This document shows positions 1 through 9,320 of a stretch of DNA of 64,000 bases, piece by piece. This DNA is from Legionella fallonii LLAP-10 (lineage in GTDB: Bacteria > Pseudomonadota > Gammaproteobacteria > Legionellales > Legionellaceae), in contig NZ_LN614827.1 in NCBI RefSeq assembly GCF_000953135.1, forward strand, positions 1,641,001 to 1,705,000, written 5' to 3'. The notes beneath the pieces were generated by a model. That model worked only from the letters and a program-made list of their open reading frames with translations. It was not told the DNA's origin and did not search any database. The position numbers and the translations under genes were made by a program. How positions within the stretch are numbered: position 1 is the first letter of the stretch; each line of letters opens with the position of its first letter.

Positions 1-1
1 A

Positions 2-1657
2 AAAACCTTACATCAAAGCGAAGAACTTTTTCAAAATATTGTGGATAATGCTCCGATTGGAATAGCAACTGTATCAATCGATGGCCATTTTCTCCAAGTC
101 AACTCCGCTTTCTGTAAAATTACAGGATACAGTCAAGAAGAACTAACAAAGCTCACTTATCAAGAGCTTACTTATCCAGAAGACTTGTCCGCTAACTTTG
201 CCAAAGTGCAGTACCTGCTAGAAGGCAAAGCCAGTTCCTACCAAATAGAAAAGCGTTATGTCCGTAAGGATGGCAAGGTTATTTGGGTACAAGTGACACG
301 TTCTTTGTTGAGAAATCAACTAACAGGAACCCCCTTATATTTCATTGCTCAGATGGAAAACATTACCGAACGCAAAACTACTGCTGAAAAATTGCAAAAA
401 TCGACGGAAGAAATTGCCGATCTTTATGCAAATGCGCCATGCGGCTATCACTCACTAGATGACAATGATTTTTTTACACGAATAAATAATACCGAGTTGC
501 ATTGGTTAGGATACATGGCTGATGAAATTATCGGAAAAATGAAATTTTCTGATTTGCTAACCCCCACCTCCCGACGTATTTATCAAGAAAATACCTCGCA
601 ATTCAAAGAACAAGGATTTATCAATGATGTAGAGATGGAGTTAACTCGCAGGGATGGTTCAACTTTTACGATATTGATGAGCGCGTCAGGAAATAAAGGG
701 TCTGGGGGGCGTTATGTAATGAATCGAACGACAATGTTTAATATTACAGACCGAAAACGGACTGAGCGTGAGCTGCTAGAAAGTGAGGCGCGTTTCCGCA
801 ATATTATGGACCATGCCCCAATTGGCATGGCAACCCAATCTCTTGATGGACAATTTTTGTTGGTTAACCGGGCTCTTTGTGAAATTACTGGATACAAGAA
901 AGAAGAGCTTGAGGAACTAACCTTTCAGAAAATTACTTACCCAGACGATTTGGTTCTTGAGTTTGAAAATACCCGCAAGCTAATAGAAGGTAAGAGTAGT
1001 TCTTACCATGTTGAGAAAAGGCAAATCCGAAAAGACGGTACGATATCATGGATACAAGTTACACGCTCTATTTTGCGCGATACTACTTCAGGGGAACCCA
1101 TTTATTTTATCATACAGGTTGAAGATATTAATGAGCGCATAATAAGCAGAGAAAAGATTTATCAACTTGCTTATCACGATATACTCACCGGTCTTCCCAA
1201 TAGACAATTGCTACTAGATAGGCTTAACCAGGCAATTGCCAGCGCGAAGCATCATCATCGTTTTATGGCTCTCATGTTTGTAGATTTGGATAAGTTCAAG
1301 CATATCAACGATACCTTGGGACATGATGCTGGTGATAAACTTCTTAAAGAAATGAGTGCACGATTATGTTGTACCATACGTAGTCAAGACACTATTGCTC
1401 GTACAGGTGGTGATGAGTTTGTCATCATTTTAACTGAAATTTCATCGCCTCAGGATGCCGCTATTCTAGCAGATAAATTTCTCAAAATTGTGAAACAACC
1501 CCTATCTCTTCAAGATCAGCAATTACAAATTACCGCCAGCATAGGAATAGCAATTTATCCAAATAATGGCCTTGATGCGGCTGAACTAATGAAAAAAGCA
1601 GATATGGCAATGTACATGTCAAAAGATGCAGGCAGAGATCGATGGCATTTTTACTAA
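2..1657 (+). CDS. PAS-PAS-PAS-GGDEF diguanylate cyclase, 5' end outside the window
   Basis: The reading frame is open from base 2, so the gene starts before the window; the GTG at 41 lies inside a PAS domain (SEELFQ just upstream of it) and is not a likely start. Three PAS domains follow one another. The first and third are near copies (DNAPIGIA and DHAPIGMA, ITGY, YPEDL and YPDDL), which suggests internal duplication. The C-terminal domain is GGDEF with DxLTGLPNR and an intact GGDEF signature, so it should make c-di-GMP from two GTP. No EAL domain follows. The ligand of the PAS domains and the membrane location cannot be judged because the N-terminus is missing. Confidence 0.9.
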   Translation, partial: KTLHQSEELFQNIVDNAPIGIATVSIDGHFLQVNSAFCKITGYSQEELTKLTYQELTYPEDLSANFAKVQYLLEGKASSYQIEKRYVRKDGKVIWVQVTRSLLRNQLTGTPLYFIAQMENITERKTTAEKLQKSTEEIADLYANAPCGYHSLDDNDFFTRINNTELHWLGYMADEIIGKMKFSDLLTPTSRRIYQENTSQFKEQGFINDVEMELTRRDGSTFTILMSASGNKGSGGRYVMNRTTMFNITDRKRTERELLESEARFRNIMDHAPIGMATQSLDGQFLLVNRALCEITGYKKEELEELTFQKITYPDDLVLEFENTRKLIEGKSSSYHVEKRQIRKDGTISWIQVTRSILRDTTSGEPIYFIIQVEDINERIISREKIYQLAYHDILTGLPNRQLLLDRLNQAIASAKHHHRFMALMFVDLDKFKHINDTLGHDAGDKLLKEMSARLCCTIRSQDTIARTGGDEFVIILTEISSPQDAAILADKFLKIVKQPLSLQDQQLQITASIGIAIYPNNGLDAAELMKKADMAMYMSKDAGRDRWHFY

Positions 1658-1858
1658 TGGTACGATATTGAGCTTATCCGTTTTTTTACTCGGATATTTC
1701 TCAATTTCACAGACTTTTCCTGTTGTGTAGCGATAATTATTTTTGCGTTTAGAGGACAGCAATTTTCCCTTCCATTGTGACCAACGATAGGCCGCAGCAA
1801 TTTTTTAGAGTCATCGCACGCATTGAATTATCCTCCGATCTAGGTTTAGTCATTTCCG

Positions 1859-2284
1859 TCAGCTGTTAAGGGCGCTCCACGCGGCCAAGGAGTCCATGTA
1901 ATCTCGCCAATGGGCGATTTTTCGGCTTTCGATTTTTATTATCGAGCAAAACCGATTATTGTACTTTACGCCGGTCGCAAGGACTGTCCCGTGAACTTCG
2001 TACTCGATGACGACCGTGCGACCGTTATCTGCCTTGTGGGCAATCAAATGGTCGGCAGACTGGAGTTTGATGTAATCTCCATAGCCGCTAAACTGACTCA
2101 TAAGGTCGGCGCGTCCCTCGATCCGTCGAGGCCATCCCAGGTCGTAGAGGACTTCGTAAACTATGTTGTCAGCGACAACATCGAAGAAGTGCTCGCCATC
2201 AACGAGGTCGCCCAACGCGCTTCGAACCAGCTCGAAGTACGGTTCTGCTGCTTCATATTCCGCATACTTTTTTTTCTTCATCAC
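1859..2284 (-). CDS. SnoaL / NTF2-like fold protein
   Basis: A 141-residue protein with the pattern of the SnoaL-like (ketosteroid-isomerase-like) fold: an N-terminal helix, then FFDVVADNIVYE, a GRADL stretch, and a C-terminal IESRKIAHWRDYMD, where these proteins usually end with a W-R-D-Y strand and helix. Members are small pocket enzymes or binding proteins, and the fold does not define a substrate. Base composition is visibly richer in G+C than the neighbours, which suggests recent transfer. A remnant of an HxlR-type regulator lies on the other strand just upstream. HxlR regulators are often divergent to the gene they control, so the pair may have arrived together. Confidence 0.7.
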   Translation of the reverse strand: MMKKKKYAEYEAAEPYFELVRSALGDLVDGEHFFDVVADNIVYEVLYDLGWPRRIEGRADLMSQFSGYGDYIKLQSADHLIAHKADNGRTVVIEYEVHGTVLATGVKYNNRFCSIIKIESRKIAHWRDYMDSLAAWSALNS

Positions 2285-2361
2285 GAACCTCTAATTGCTT
2301 ACTGAAATTCTGTTGCTTACTAATGTATATTTACATTATATATAGAGTGTACCCATAATAG

Positions 2362-2520
2362 GAGAGGTCACATTACACTCTATTACGAACACGAAAAGAA
2401 AACAAACCTAGGCAGTTAGATCCGGCATATATCTGTGGCTCCAAAGAGCCTGTCGCCGTCTGCGAGCTGTTAACCAAGATGGGTGATAAGTGGAGTATCT
2501 TCTTGATCTTCACTTTATAA
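2362..2520 (+). pseudogene. HxlR-family transcription regulator, N-terminal remnant
   Basis: An open stretch ending in TAA reads ...CELLTKMGDKWSIFLIFTL. This matches the start of HxlR winged-helix regulators (Cys, then VCxxLxxxGDKWSxLI), but the reading stops straight after the first helix. No ATG is in frame and the winged helix is gone, so this is a truncated relic. It lies divergent to the SnoaL-like gene, the usual layout for HxlR and its target. Confidence 0.6.
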
Positions 2521-2583
2521 AGAATATTATCTATTTAAAAGCAATATCCTATCTGAGACTAATAATGAAACCTGCATTGAACA

Positions 2584-2730
2584 ATGTATAATGTATCTTC
2601 GAATGAATACATATTAAATAAAATCGAACGAAATGACGAAACGCTGACATCCCGTTCCCTGGGAATTAACAATATTGGCGATGAAGGGAACAAAGCCCTC
2701 GCTGAGGCACTCGGGAGCCGTGTGATTTAA
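2584..2730 (+). pseudogene. Leucine-rich-repeat protein fragment (48 codons)
   Basis: A 48-codon frame from ATG to TAA contains INNIGDEGNKALAEAL, the canonical consensus of RNase-inhibitor-type leucine-rich repeats as found in Legionella LRR effectors. Only about one and a half repeat units remain, so it is most likely the broken end of a larger LRR gene. It cannot be excluded that it is expressed as a short peptide. Confidence 0.5.
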
Positions 2731-2784
2731 AAACTTCAACAACTCAATTTTATGATTGAGAGGTAACAGACCGAATCCTCCTCA

Positions 2785-2817
2785 GAACCAGACTTGCGGA
2801 ACTACCCCATCCGGCTC
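2785..2817 (-). mobile_element. Group II intron domain V-like remnant
   Basis: On the minus strand a 33-nt segment begins GAGCCGGA and ends TCTGGTTC. These arms pair along their whole length (with G-U pairs) around an inner hairpin, which is the shape and size of group II intron domain V (GAGCCG...CGGTTC). Flanking sequence to about 2930 and 2735 may be domains IV and VI, but no reverse transcriptase frame remains, so this is at most the 3' end of a dead intron. Confidence 0.45.
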
Positions 2818-2931
2818 CCGATAGATCAGTGCCCTCATCACATATTCAGCGAGTGGGGAACATCGATATAGTTTTCCCCTTCGTGGGAAAGCCTATTGCT
2901 TTGAGCATGATGTTAAAATGCTCCCAGCTCT

Positions 2932-4155
2932 CTACCCTGCCACAAATGCAGAATTTGATGTATTGTATTTTTCCTTGTATGCCACCAAAAGAAAGCCAAT
3001 AATACCTACCGCCAATGTCACAGGAATAACACCAATACCATAGACAAAAGCTTGAGTAACATGGGTTCCACCATAGGAATTAATCACAAATCCAATGGCA
3101 GAATGAAAACCATAACCAAAAATCATAATGATCATGTTGGCAATAGCCGTAGTTAAGCCAGCAAGGTTTTCTGGCATATAAGTCGATACTTTATAAATGG
3201 CCAGAATTTGGTAGGAACAACACATCCCAACCAAAATGAAACTTATTGTAATACTGGGTACGGTTAATACACCGGCCACAAGAGCTACGAAGGTTAGAAA
3301 CATAACAGCCCCCGCGACAATAATTGTTCCCAGATAATACCCTGTTTTTTCTGCGATCAAACTTAAAATAGGCGAACCAAAACACATCCCTATATAAATC
3401 ATTGAAGGAAGATAATTGGCGGTTGTTGAGCTCAAACTGTAAGCTTGCTTTAAAAAACCAGAGCCCCAAACATCAGAAAAGCCTTCCAGAGGCCCTAACA
3501 TCAACCCTGAAAAAAGACATAACATAATTACCTTCTTATTCGTAAATACTGTTTTGATGTTAGCAATAACGCTCTCGTGCTGTGTTGATTTAATATCAGG
3601 AACGATAAAATAAGTAATACAAGCTAATAATATTCCTATAATGACAAAGATTTCTACAACCATTTTATAGCCTAAATGAGCGCACATATAGCTCACAGGC
3701 CCTCCTCCATAAACAGCCCCAATCAGCCCTATCATTACAGAAAAACTTAACATACGAGGAAAATGTTTTTCCTTAAAGGTCATGCGTATTATTTTAAAGG
3801 TTCCTAAAATTGCTGCTGAAGAACCAATTCCAATCAAAGCTCTTCCCACAAGCGGATAAACCCAGTGCTCAGCAAAGATAATAGGAAGTAAACCAATGAC
3901 TGTTAGTAAAATACAAGCAGTCATGACTTTTCGTGGACCAAAACGATCCAGCATGATACCTATGGGTAGATGCATTAACGAATAGCCGATATAGTAAACG
4001 CCAGAAAATTGTCCAAATACCGCTGCATCAATGTGAAACTGTAGGGTAATATCATCAAGCATAATATTGGGCATTACTCTTAGAATATATTGGTATGCAT
4101 AAAATATGGACACAATCACCCATACGAACCAAGCAAGAACTCGTGAATTAGACAT
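2932..4155 (-). CDS. Pht-family MFS transporter
   Basis: A 407-residue, 12-helix major facilitator protein. The N-terminal stretch YAYQYILRVMPNIM and the HLPIGIMLDRFGPRKVM loop are typical of the Legionella Pht (phagosomal transporter) group, inner-membrane carriers that import amino acids or nucleosides during growth in the vacuole. The substrate of this copy is not predictable. I prefer the ATG at 4155 because GAGGA lies just before it; an upstream in-frame start at 4248 would add 31 residues without a clear ribosome site. It is divergent to an Lrp-type regulator across about 200 bp, the usual arrangement for a specifically regulated amino-acid transporter. Confidence 0.85.
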   Translation of the reverse strand: MSNSRVLAWFVWVIVSIFYAYQYILRVMPNIMLDDITLQFHIDAAVFGQFSGVYYIGYSLMHLPIGIMLDRFGPRKVMTACILLTVIGLLPIIFAEHWVYPLVGRALIGIGSSAAILGTFKIIRMTFKEKHFPRMLSFSVMIGLIGAVYGGGPVSYMCAHLGYKMVVEIFVIIGILLACITYFIVPDIKSTQHESVIANIKTVFTNKKVIMLCLFSGLMLGPLEGFSDVWGSGFLKQAYSLSSTTANYLPSMIYIGMCFGSPILSLIAEKTGYYLGTIIVAGAVMFLTFVALVAGVLTVPSITISFILVGMCCSYQILAIYKVSTYMPENLAGLTTAIANMIIMIFGYGFHSAIGFVINSYGGTHVTQAFVYGIGVIPVTLAVGIIGFLLVAYKEKYNTSNSAFVAG

Positions 4156-4280
4156 CTTTATCCTCAAACAAGCTTTTATTGTAAGCACCATGAAAAAATC
4201 ATAGGCAGACAACCATTTTACCTCATCCCCGATGAAATTATATTGCAAACAATAGCCAAAAAATACTTTTTTTGATTTTT

Positions 4281-4310
4281 TATTTCACAATATATTATAA
4301 ATTTGAAATA
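4281..4310. promoter_or_regulatory. Possible Lrp-type operator between transporter and regulator
   Basis: The divergent promoter region holds the inverted repeat TATTTCA-N16-TGAAATA in very AT-rich DNA. Lrp/AsnC proteins bind such AT-rich dyads. The assignment rests only on the dyad and its place between the two genes. Confidence 0.35.
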
Positions 4311-4354
4311 TAATGCTATTATATAAGTAATATTCGCAACTATTTACTATAAAT

Positions 4355-4822
4355 ATGGACCGAACTGATAAAAAAATACTTGATATTTTGCAATCTAATT
4401 GCCAAATTAATAATCAAGAATTAGCTGAACTAGTCGCCTTATCCCCCTCTTCTTGTCTCCGTCGTGTTAAGCTATTAGAGGATCAAGGTTATATAAAAAA
4501 GCAAGTCGCTCTCCTTGAACCAGAAAAGATAGGGCTCAAACTAACGGTTATCGTTTTAGTAGGATTAAATAGTCATCAGCCTAGTGTGATGAATCAATTT
4601 GAAGAAACGATTCGTTTTCTTCCCGAAGTAACTCAATGCTATTTAATTACGGGGCAATCTGCAGATTACTTATTGAAAGTTATAGTACCTGATCTCAATG
4701 CATATCAATCCTTTTTACTGGGCAAATTAACCTGTATTAATGGAGTTGGTAGTGTTCACTCCAGTTTTATTTTACGTACTATTTGTGAGACAACGTCCCT
4801 TCCATTAGATCTTTTAGATTAA
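4355..4822 (+). CDS. Lrp/AsnC-family transcription regulator
   Basis: The protein is 155 residues, the standard length for the family. The N-terminal helix-turn-helix reads DKKILDILQSNCQINNQELAELVALSPSSC in overlapping segments, with the classic LxRVKxLEDQGYI wing. The C-terminal half is the RAM ligand-binding and oligomerisation domain (FLPEVTQCYLITGQSDY-like region). It most likely senses an amino acid and controls the divergent Pht-type transporter. Confidence 0.9.
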   Translation: MDRTDKKILDILQSNCQINNQELAELVALSPSSCLRRVKLLEDQGYIKKQVALLEPEKIGLKLTVIVLVGLNSHQPSVMNQFEETIRFLPEVTQCYLITGQSADYLLKVIVPDLNAYQSFLLGKLTCINGVGSVHSSFILRTICETTSLPLDLLD

Positions 4823-5060
4823 AAATCTCTCATTTTTCAAGCTAGTAATAGCTTGATATTTATTTAATTTCATGATTTTGTCCCCTATAAAAATCATGGA
4901 AATGTTCAATAATAAATCTTGTTGTGCTAGAATGCGCTTTCTTTAGTCACTTTTTATCATAACTATCACCTTATAGAATAAAGAATAGAAGATGGATTGT
5001 TTTATTAGAAACTAGAGCTTAAAGAGCTAGGATCAAATATTTAAAATAGGAAGTATCAGG

Positions 5061-7898
5061 ATGACAATAGAAACAATACGTGCCTTAATTACGTCAGATC
5101 AAGATGAGCAGAAAATTGAAAAGAAGATAGTCAAAATATTAAAAGCGAACCCTTCTTTGGCTAGTAGAGCCGATTTTTTTGATAGAAGCATATTCCATCT
5201 ATTATTTCTTCATAAAAAATATAACGTTATTGATGCTCTTTTAAAAGCCAGGCACTGGCAGGACTCGGCATTATTAGGTGACCATCATGGAAACACATTA
5301 TTACACTACATAGTAAACCGAGGAACAGAAGAAGAACTCCACTTAATAAATATAATTCTTGAACAACTTCCTGAGATTATCAATCGAGTAAATGAATCAG
5401 GTAATACCGCATTACATGAAGCTATTATAGGCCAAAAATTATGGGCAGCTAAATGTCTCGTAAGGTGTGCTCATATTGACCGAATGATAAAAAATAAAAA
5501 TGAACAAACTGTGATGGATCTTGCAGAGGATAAAAGTGAATTTAAACAAATTTTACTATACATTAATTTATCCTCTCTAGATTTGCGGAGTAGATTTACT
5601 CGCCCGGGTTCTAAAGATAACTTAAGAGAGAATTTCCCTGTATTAACCTCTAGAAGTCATTCTGATTCTTCTTCATCCCCTAAAACGAGCGAACTACTAC
5701 ATAGCCCGCTAAAGTTTTCAGAAAGCAGTCTTTCTGAATTAGATAGTTCAGATGAAAGTGAAAAAATAGAAAGTCCCAAAGAAAAACAAAAAGAAATAAT
5801 GTCAGATGATGAAGCAGAGCGTTCAAATAGGTTCAGGCTTAGAGGCATATTAAAAAAACTTGCTGATAAATTAAAAGATGATAGAAAATCGCCCTACTGT
5901 CATGAATTAAAAGAATTATTTGTCGACGAATGCCACAGAATTTGTTTATTAGATGAAGCGTTGGAATGCACGCCTGAAATTGCTGAGATTATTGAAATGA
6001 CGTTGAATCATTTAGATAGGTCGGTGCAAGAACGTTATACTAAAATTCAAAACTCAAATTACAATATATTAAGTATGTTTGTATTCATGCTTATTAATAA
6101 CAATTTAACAGTTGACGCAGAGCCACGAAGTAAGCCAATAATTCATGAGGATTATAAATATCAGGCTAAAGCTTTAAAAACCGTATGGTTATTAACTGCA
6201 TGTCAATCTTCTTTTGATGCAAAGCGAGAATTTGATTTTGCAATTATCGCACAACGTGCATTAGGAGTTTTGCCTTCGTACTCTTATCTAGAAATATTGG
6301 TTTGTATAAGACGATTGTATCCGGATTTTGATAGAGCTCAGAAATTAGTAGCTAACTTTATTGTATTACAATTACTAATCTATCATGTTAATGATAAAGT
6401 GAATCCATTTCCTACATTAAAGATGCAATTACGATTTATTTGCCAATTAAATGTGGATGAACATCATGGCTTAGGCAAGCTAGGAGAGCAAATTAATGCC
6501 TATTTAAACAAAGCAACTCAATTGAACATGGCTCTCTCTAGAGAACCTTTATTAAGAAATTTTCATTTTTTAAACAGACAGATAAATCAACCCACTTTTG
6601 TTCGAATGAATCAATCATTTGATGAACTAGTTAATAATGCTTTAAGTAAGACTAAGAAAAAAAGAGTTCATGAGGTATCTCTCATAGCTAGCGAACTGAG
6701 AATGCTAACTATCTACTTGTATCAGCGAGTATCTATAGCTGAGTTCGCGGACTCGAATTGGCTAAAAACAAACAAACAAACTTTATCACCTCACATTAGT
6801 CTATTTACTGAAGCATTGAACAAATTAAGCACTTACTTTACTGAAAAAATATTGACTCAACCGGAAGATAATATACAAAATGCCTTACAGTTTTTAAGCG
6901 AAATAGCTGAGGCTATTTGTCCATTAGATGGTGAAAATTATCCCGATCTCAATAGCTCTATGCTTTTATCTAGTGTATTTAATAAAACCCCCATTTCTCG
7001 GTTAAAGCCTATTTTTGAAGCACTAGATCCCATAGGGCAAAAAGTAATTAAAGAACTTGATACAGTAACTAGCCAAGAAAAACATGCTCTATTTATGCGA
7101 GAAGTTTATCATAACCGCAAGACAGCCCTTCCCTTTTGTGGAGAATTTCTTACCAATATGACCTTTGCCCATGACGGTAATGCCAAAACTTTATTTCGTG
7201 CCGAAAGCTTTGGGTGTGTTTTAAAAAAGCTGATGGAAGTGAAATTATTAATTAATTTTACTAAAGTTCATTTTCATACCGATTTGTCTATATTTATTAC
7301 GGAATATCAAGATCCTGGAGAAGAATACCTGGATTGCTTGTCTTATAGACATCAGCCAAGTAAAGCACATGTGATTAATCTTGATACTGCGGCTAGCTTT
7401 GATTCATTACTAGATGAATTAAAAATCAACTACTTATCTAAAAATATTTTACCCAGTGTGATGTTAAATGGGGAGTTACATCCACCACAACAATTGGCCG
7501 CTAAATTAATTTTTTTCTATACAAAACAATTAAATTCTCCGCGCAGTGAACTGTTGACACAATCATTTGATAAGTTACAAGAAACTATTCACGAAATAAT
7601 AAAAATAAATAATGAATATTATTACCCCAAAAAACTGGCCGACAAGCTTAAAGCCAGTTTGTTCTCATCTCAATTGACCAAGATGGAAAAACGAGTGAAA
7701 AACGATGAAGAGCAAGAAGAGGAAAAGATACTAGAAAGCAAACAAGAAAATGAGAAGAAACCAGCAAGAAAAGGTACACTAAGAAGGAGAAGTCTCCATT
7801 TTCTAGAAAGCTTAAATATAATTCAACCAGCAAGAAAAACTAGCGAGCCTCCTTCGGGCGATAATGAAGAACAAAACATCAGAGTGAGTAATATTTAA
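5061..7898 (+). CDS. Ankyrin-RasGEF protein, LegG2-like effector candidate
   Basis: A 945-residue protein. Residues about 74-170 hold two to three ankyrin repeats (HGNTLLHYIV, SGNTALHEAI, NKNEQTVMDLAED). A Ser/Asp/Glu-rich linker spans about 195-250. From about 530 to 740 the sequence follows a RasGEF (CDC25) domain: VSLIASELRMLTIYLYQRVS, where eukaryotic domains have ARQLTLIEFELF, then NKTPISRLKPIF and LPFCGEFLTNMTFAHDGN. RasGEF domains load GTP onto Ras-family GTPases, which bacteria lack, so this is almost certainly delivered into host cells by Dot/Icm. L. pneumophila LegG2 is the known RasGEF effector. The Lys/Glu-rich C-terminal tail would fit a translocation signal. GGAAG precedes the ATG. 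The GTPase target is unknown. Confidence 0.85.
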   Translation: MTIETIRALITSDQDEQKIEKKIVKILKANPSLASRADFFDRSIFHLLFLHKKYNVIDALLKARHWQDSALLGDHHGNTLLHYIVNRGTEEELHLINIILEQLPEIINRVNESGNTALHEAIIGQKLWAAKCLVRCAHIDRMIKNKNEQTVMDLAEDKSEFKQILLYINLSSLDLRSRFTRPGSKDNLRENFPVLTSRSHSDSSSSPKTSELLHSPLKFSESSLSELDSSDESEKIESPKEKQKEIMSDDEAERSNRFRLRGILKKLADKLKDDRKSPYCHELKELFVDECHRICLLDEALECTPEIAEIIEMTLNHLDRSVQERYTKIQNSNYNILSMFVFMLINNNLTVDAEPRSKPIIHEDYKYQAKALKTVWLLTACQSSFDAKREFDFAIIAQRALGVLPSYSYLEILVCIRRLYPDFDRAQKLVANFIVLQLLIYHVNDKVNPFPTLKMQLRFICQLNVDEHHGLGKLGEQINAYLNKATQLNMALSREPLLRNFHFLNRQINQPTFVRMNQSFDELVNNALSKTKKKRVHEVSLIASELRMLTIYLYQRVSIAEFADSNWLKTNKQTLSPHISLFTEALNKLSTYFTEKILTQPEDNIQNALQFLSEIAEAICPLDGENYPDLNSSMLLSSVFNKTPISRLKPIFEALDPIGQKVIKELDTVTSQEKHALFMREVYHNRKTALPFCGEFLTNMTFAHDGNAKTLFRAESFGCVLKKLMEVKLLINFTKVHFHTDLSIFITEYQDPGEEYLDCLSYRHQPSKAHVINLDTAASFDSLLDELKINYLSKNILPSVMLNGELHPPQQLAAKLIFFYTKQLNSPRSELLTQSFDKLQETIHEIIKINNEYYYPKKLADKLKASLFSSQLTKMEKRVKNDEEQEEEKILESKQENEKKPARKGTLRRRSLHFLESLNIIQPARKTSEPPSGDNEEQNIRVSNI

Positions 7899-7980
7899 AT
7901 ATTTACCGAATATTAATTACTTTTAATATACTTTTAGCATAAAATGTGCGCTTTAAAATTCATCATAAATTAGGTTTGTA

Positions 7981-8577
7981 GTGATAGATAACACAATAGA
8001 AGTGGCATCAGTGCAATTAGAAGAAATAATTCCTTTCGACTGTTGCCCAATTTCAAAAAAAATATTTCGCCATCCGGTTATAGCATCAGATGGTTACCAT
8101 TATGAGTTAATAGAACTTTTAAACCAACTAGTTAGTGGTGAACTGCTCAGCTTTGTGACTGGAGAGAAAATCACTTATATTCACTATGATTTCAAGTTAA
8201 AAACAGAAATTGATCAAGCGGATATTCAAAACCGATATCCTGATTATGATAAGCAAGAATATTTAAAACAGCTCACCAAAGTACTAGCCTCTCCGTATAT
8301 TCCATGGAAGCAATCCATTTATAAATCCAGCGTCACTGCATTAATTACATTGATTACTGTATGCTCAATCACCGAAGGCCAAGAAGAAATATCCCCTTCT
8401 TTACTGCTATCAACACTCTTGCTTTCTGGTCTAGCTGATTTCTGTATCCATATGAGTTCCAACCATAGATATGGTTTATTTGGCGGATTGAATCGAGCTA
8501 TTAAAACTGTAGTTGATGAAGCCCCTGCCCTTTGGGAAACATTATGCTCTATAGATCCCGAAGAACTGCATTTTTAA
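7981..8577 (+). CDS. U-box protein, first of a tandem pair (putative E3 ligase effector)
   Basis: A 198-residue protein that begins at a GTG, with only a weak AGG before it. Residues about 20-90 form a U-box-like domain: CCPISKKIFRHPVIASDGYHYE, read in overlapping parts, matches the U-box start CPIT...DPVIASDGxTYE, with His in place of the usual Asp before Pro. U-boxes recruit E2 ubiquitin-conjugating enzymes, and bacterial ones act in host cells (LubX and GobX are known Legionella cases). The C-terminal half contains a moderately hydrophobic segment (SLLLSTLLLSGLADF) that could contact membranes. The next gene is a clear paralogue. Confidence 0.75.
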   Translation: MIDNTIEVASVQLEEIIPFDCCPISKKIFRHPVIASDGYHYELIELLNQLVSGELLSFVTGEKITYIHYDFKLKTEIDQADIQNRYPDYDKQEYLKQLTKVLASPYIPWKQSIYKSSVTALITLITVCSITEGQEEISPSLLLSTLLLSGLADFCIHMSSNHRYGLFGGLNRAIKTVVDEAPALWETLCSIDPEELHF

Positions 8578-8617
8578 ATGCACTAATTTATCTATTGATA
8601 TGCTTTAAGGTATACAT

Positions 8618-9217
8618 ATGCAAATGAAAGAAGAACAATATGAGAACAGTGATTTAGTTTGCTGCCCTATTACCCAGCAACCAATTCGTCATCCTATTTT
8701 TGCCTCTGATGGAATACGTTATGAACTTAAAGACTTATGCAAATGGCTTTTAGGTAATAATTTCATCAGCCCAATAACTAAACAAACAATTACATCGATT
8801 ACCTATGATACAAAATTAAAAGAAAAGCTTGATGAATTAAATATCCCCGAACGATACGAGAACTACGATAAAGATGAATACCAGGTAAAGTTAACTGATG
8901 CAATAAACTCAATATATAATCCATGGAAACAGTCAGCCTATAAATCCGTTGCGACCGTTAACGCCTGCCTTCTAGTCTTTTTTATGTATTTATTAATGGA
9001 AGAAGAAAATCCAATGGTACAAACAAAATCCACTCTATTGTATATAGTGTTCGGAGGATTAATTGATTATCTCATGCGCGTATCAACTAATGATCGCTAT
9101 AGTTTTTTTAGTTTGATTAACCGACCAGTCTCTGCACTTACAAACTATATATTACCACCTAAAGAAGTCCCCCCTGTCGAAGAACAAAAAACGGATGAAA
9201 ATCAACTCGTCATTTAG
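8618..9217 (+). CDS. U-box protein, second of a tandem pair (putative E3 ligase effector)
   Basis: A 199-residue paralogue of the preceding gene, 40 bp downstream, with AAGG before its ATG. The U-box covers about residues 15-80 (CCPITQQPIRHPIFASDG, YELKDLCKWL), again with a His-Pro at the canonical Asp-Pro position. Both proteins share the block YD(K)xEYxxxLTxAxxxxYxPWKQSxYKS after the U-box, so the duplication covers the whole gene. Two hydrophobic stretches (VNACLLVFFMYLLM and TLLYIVFGGLIDYLM) look like a membrane hairpin and are stronger than in the first copy. The C-terminus is Pro/Glu-rich. Confidence 0.75.
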   Translation: MQMKEEQYENSDLVCCPITQQPIRHPIFASDGIRYELKDLCKWLLGNNFISPITKQTITSITYDTKLKEKLDELNIPERYENYDKDEYQVKLTDAINSIYNPWKQSAYKSVATVNACLLVFFMYLLMEEENPMVQTKSTLLYIVFGGLIDYLMRVSTNDRYSFFSLINRPVSALTNYILPPKEVPPVEEQKTDENQLVI

Positions 9218-9320
9218 CTCAAAATTTAACGTATAGATTAAAAAAAAGCGTATAAAGATCAAAGTAATTAATGAAATCGGTGTACTATAATAGGTAATAT
9301 ACTATTACAAGGATGTTGTG

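Noticed and set aside
1665-1858. Minus-strand stretch reading KIAAAYRWSQWKGKL and further residues
   Set aside because: No start codon and no recognisable family; possibly a fragment but unsupported.
1910-2305. 131-codon plus-strand frame opposite the SnoaL-like gene
   Set aside because: Antisense shadow; only the minus strand gives a recognisable fold.
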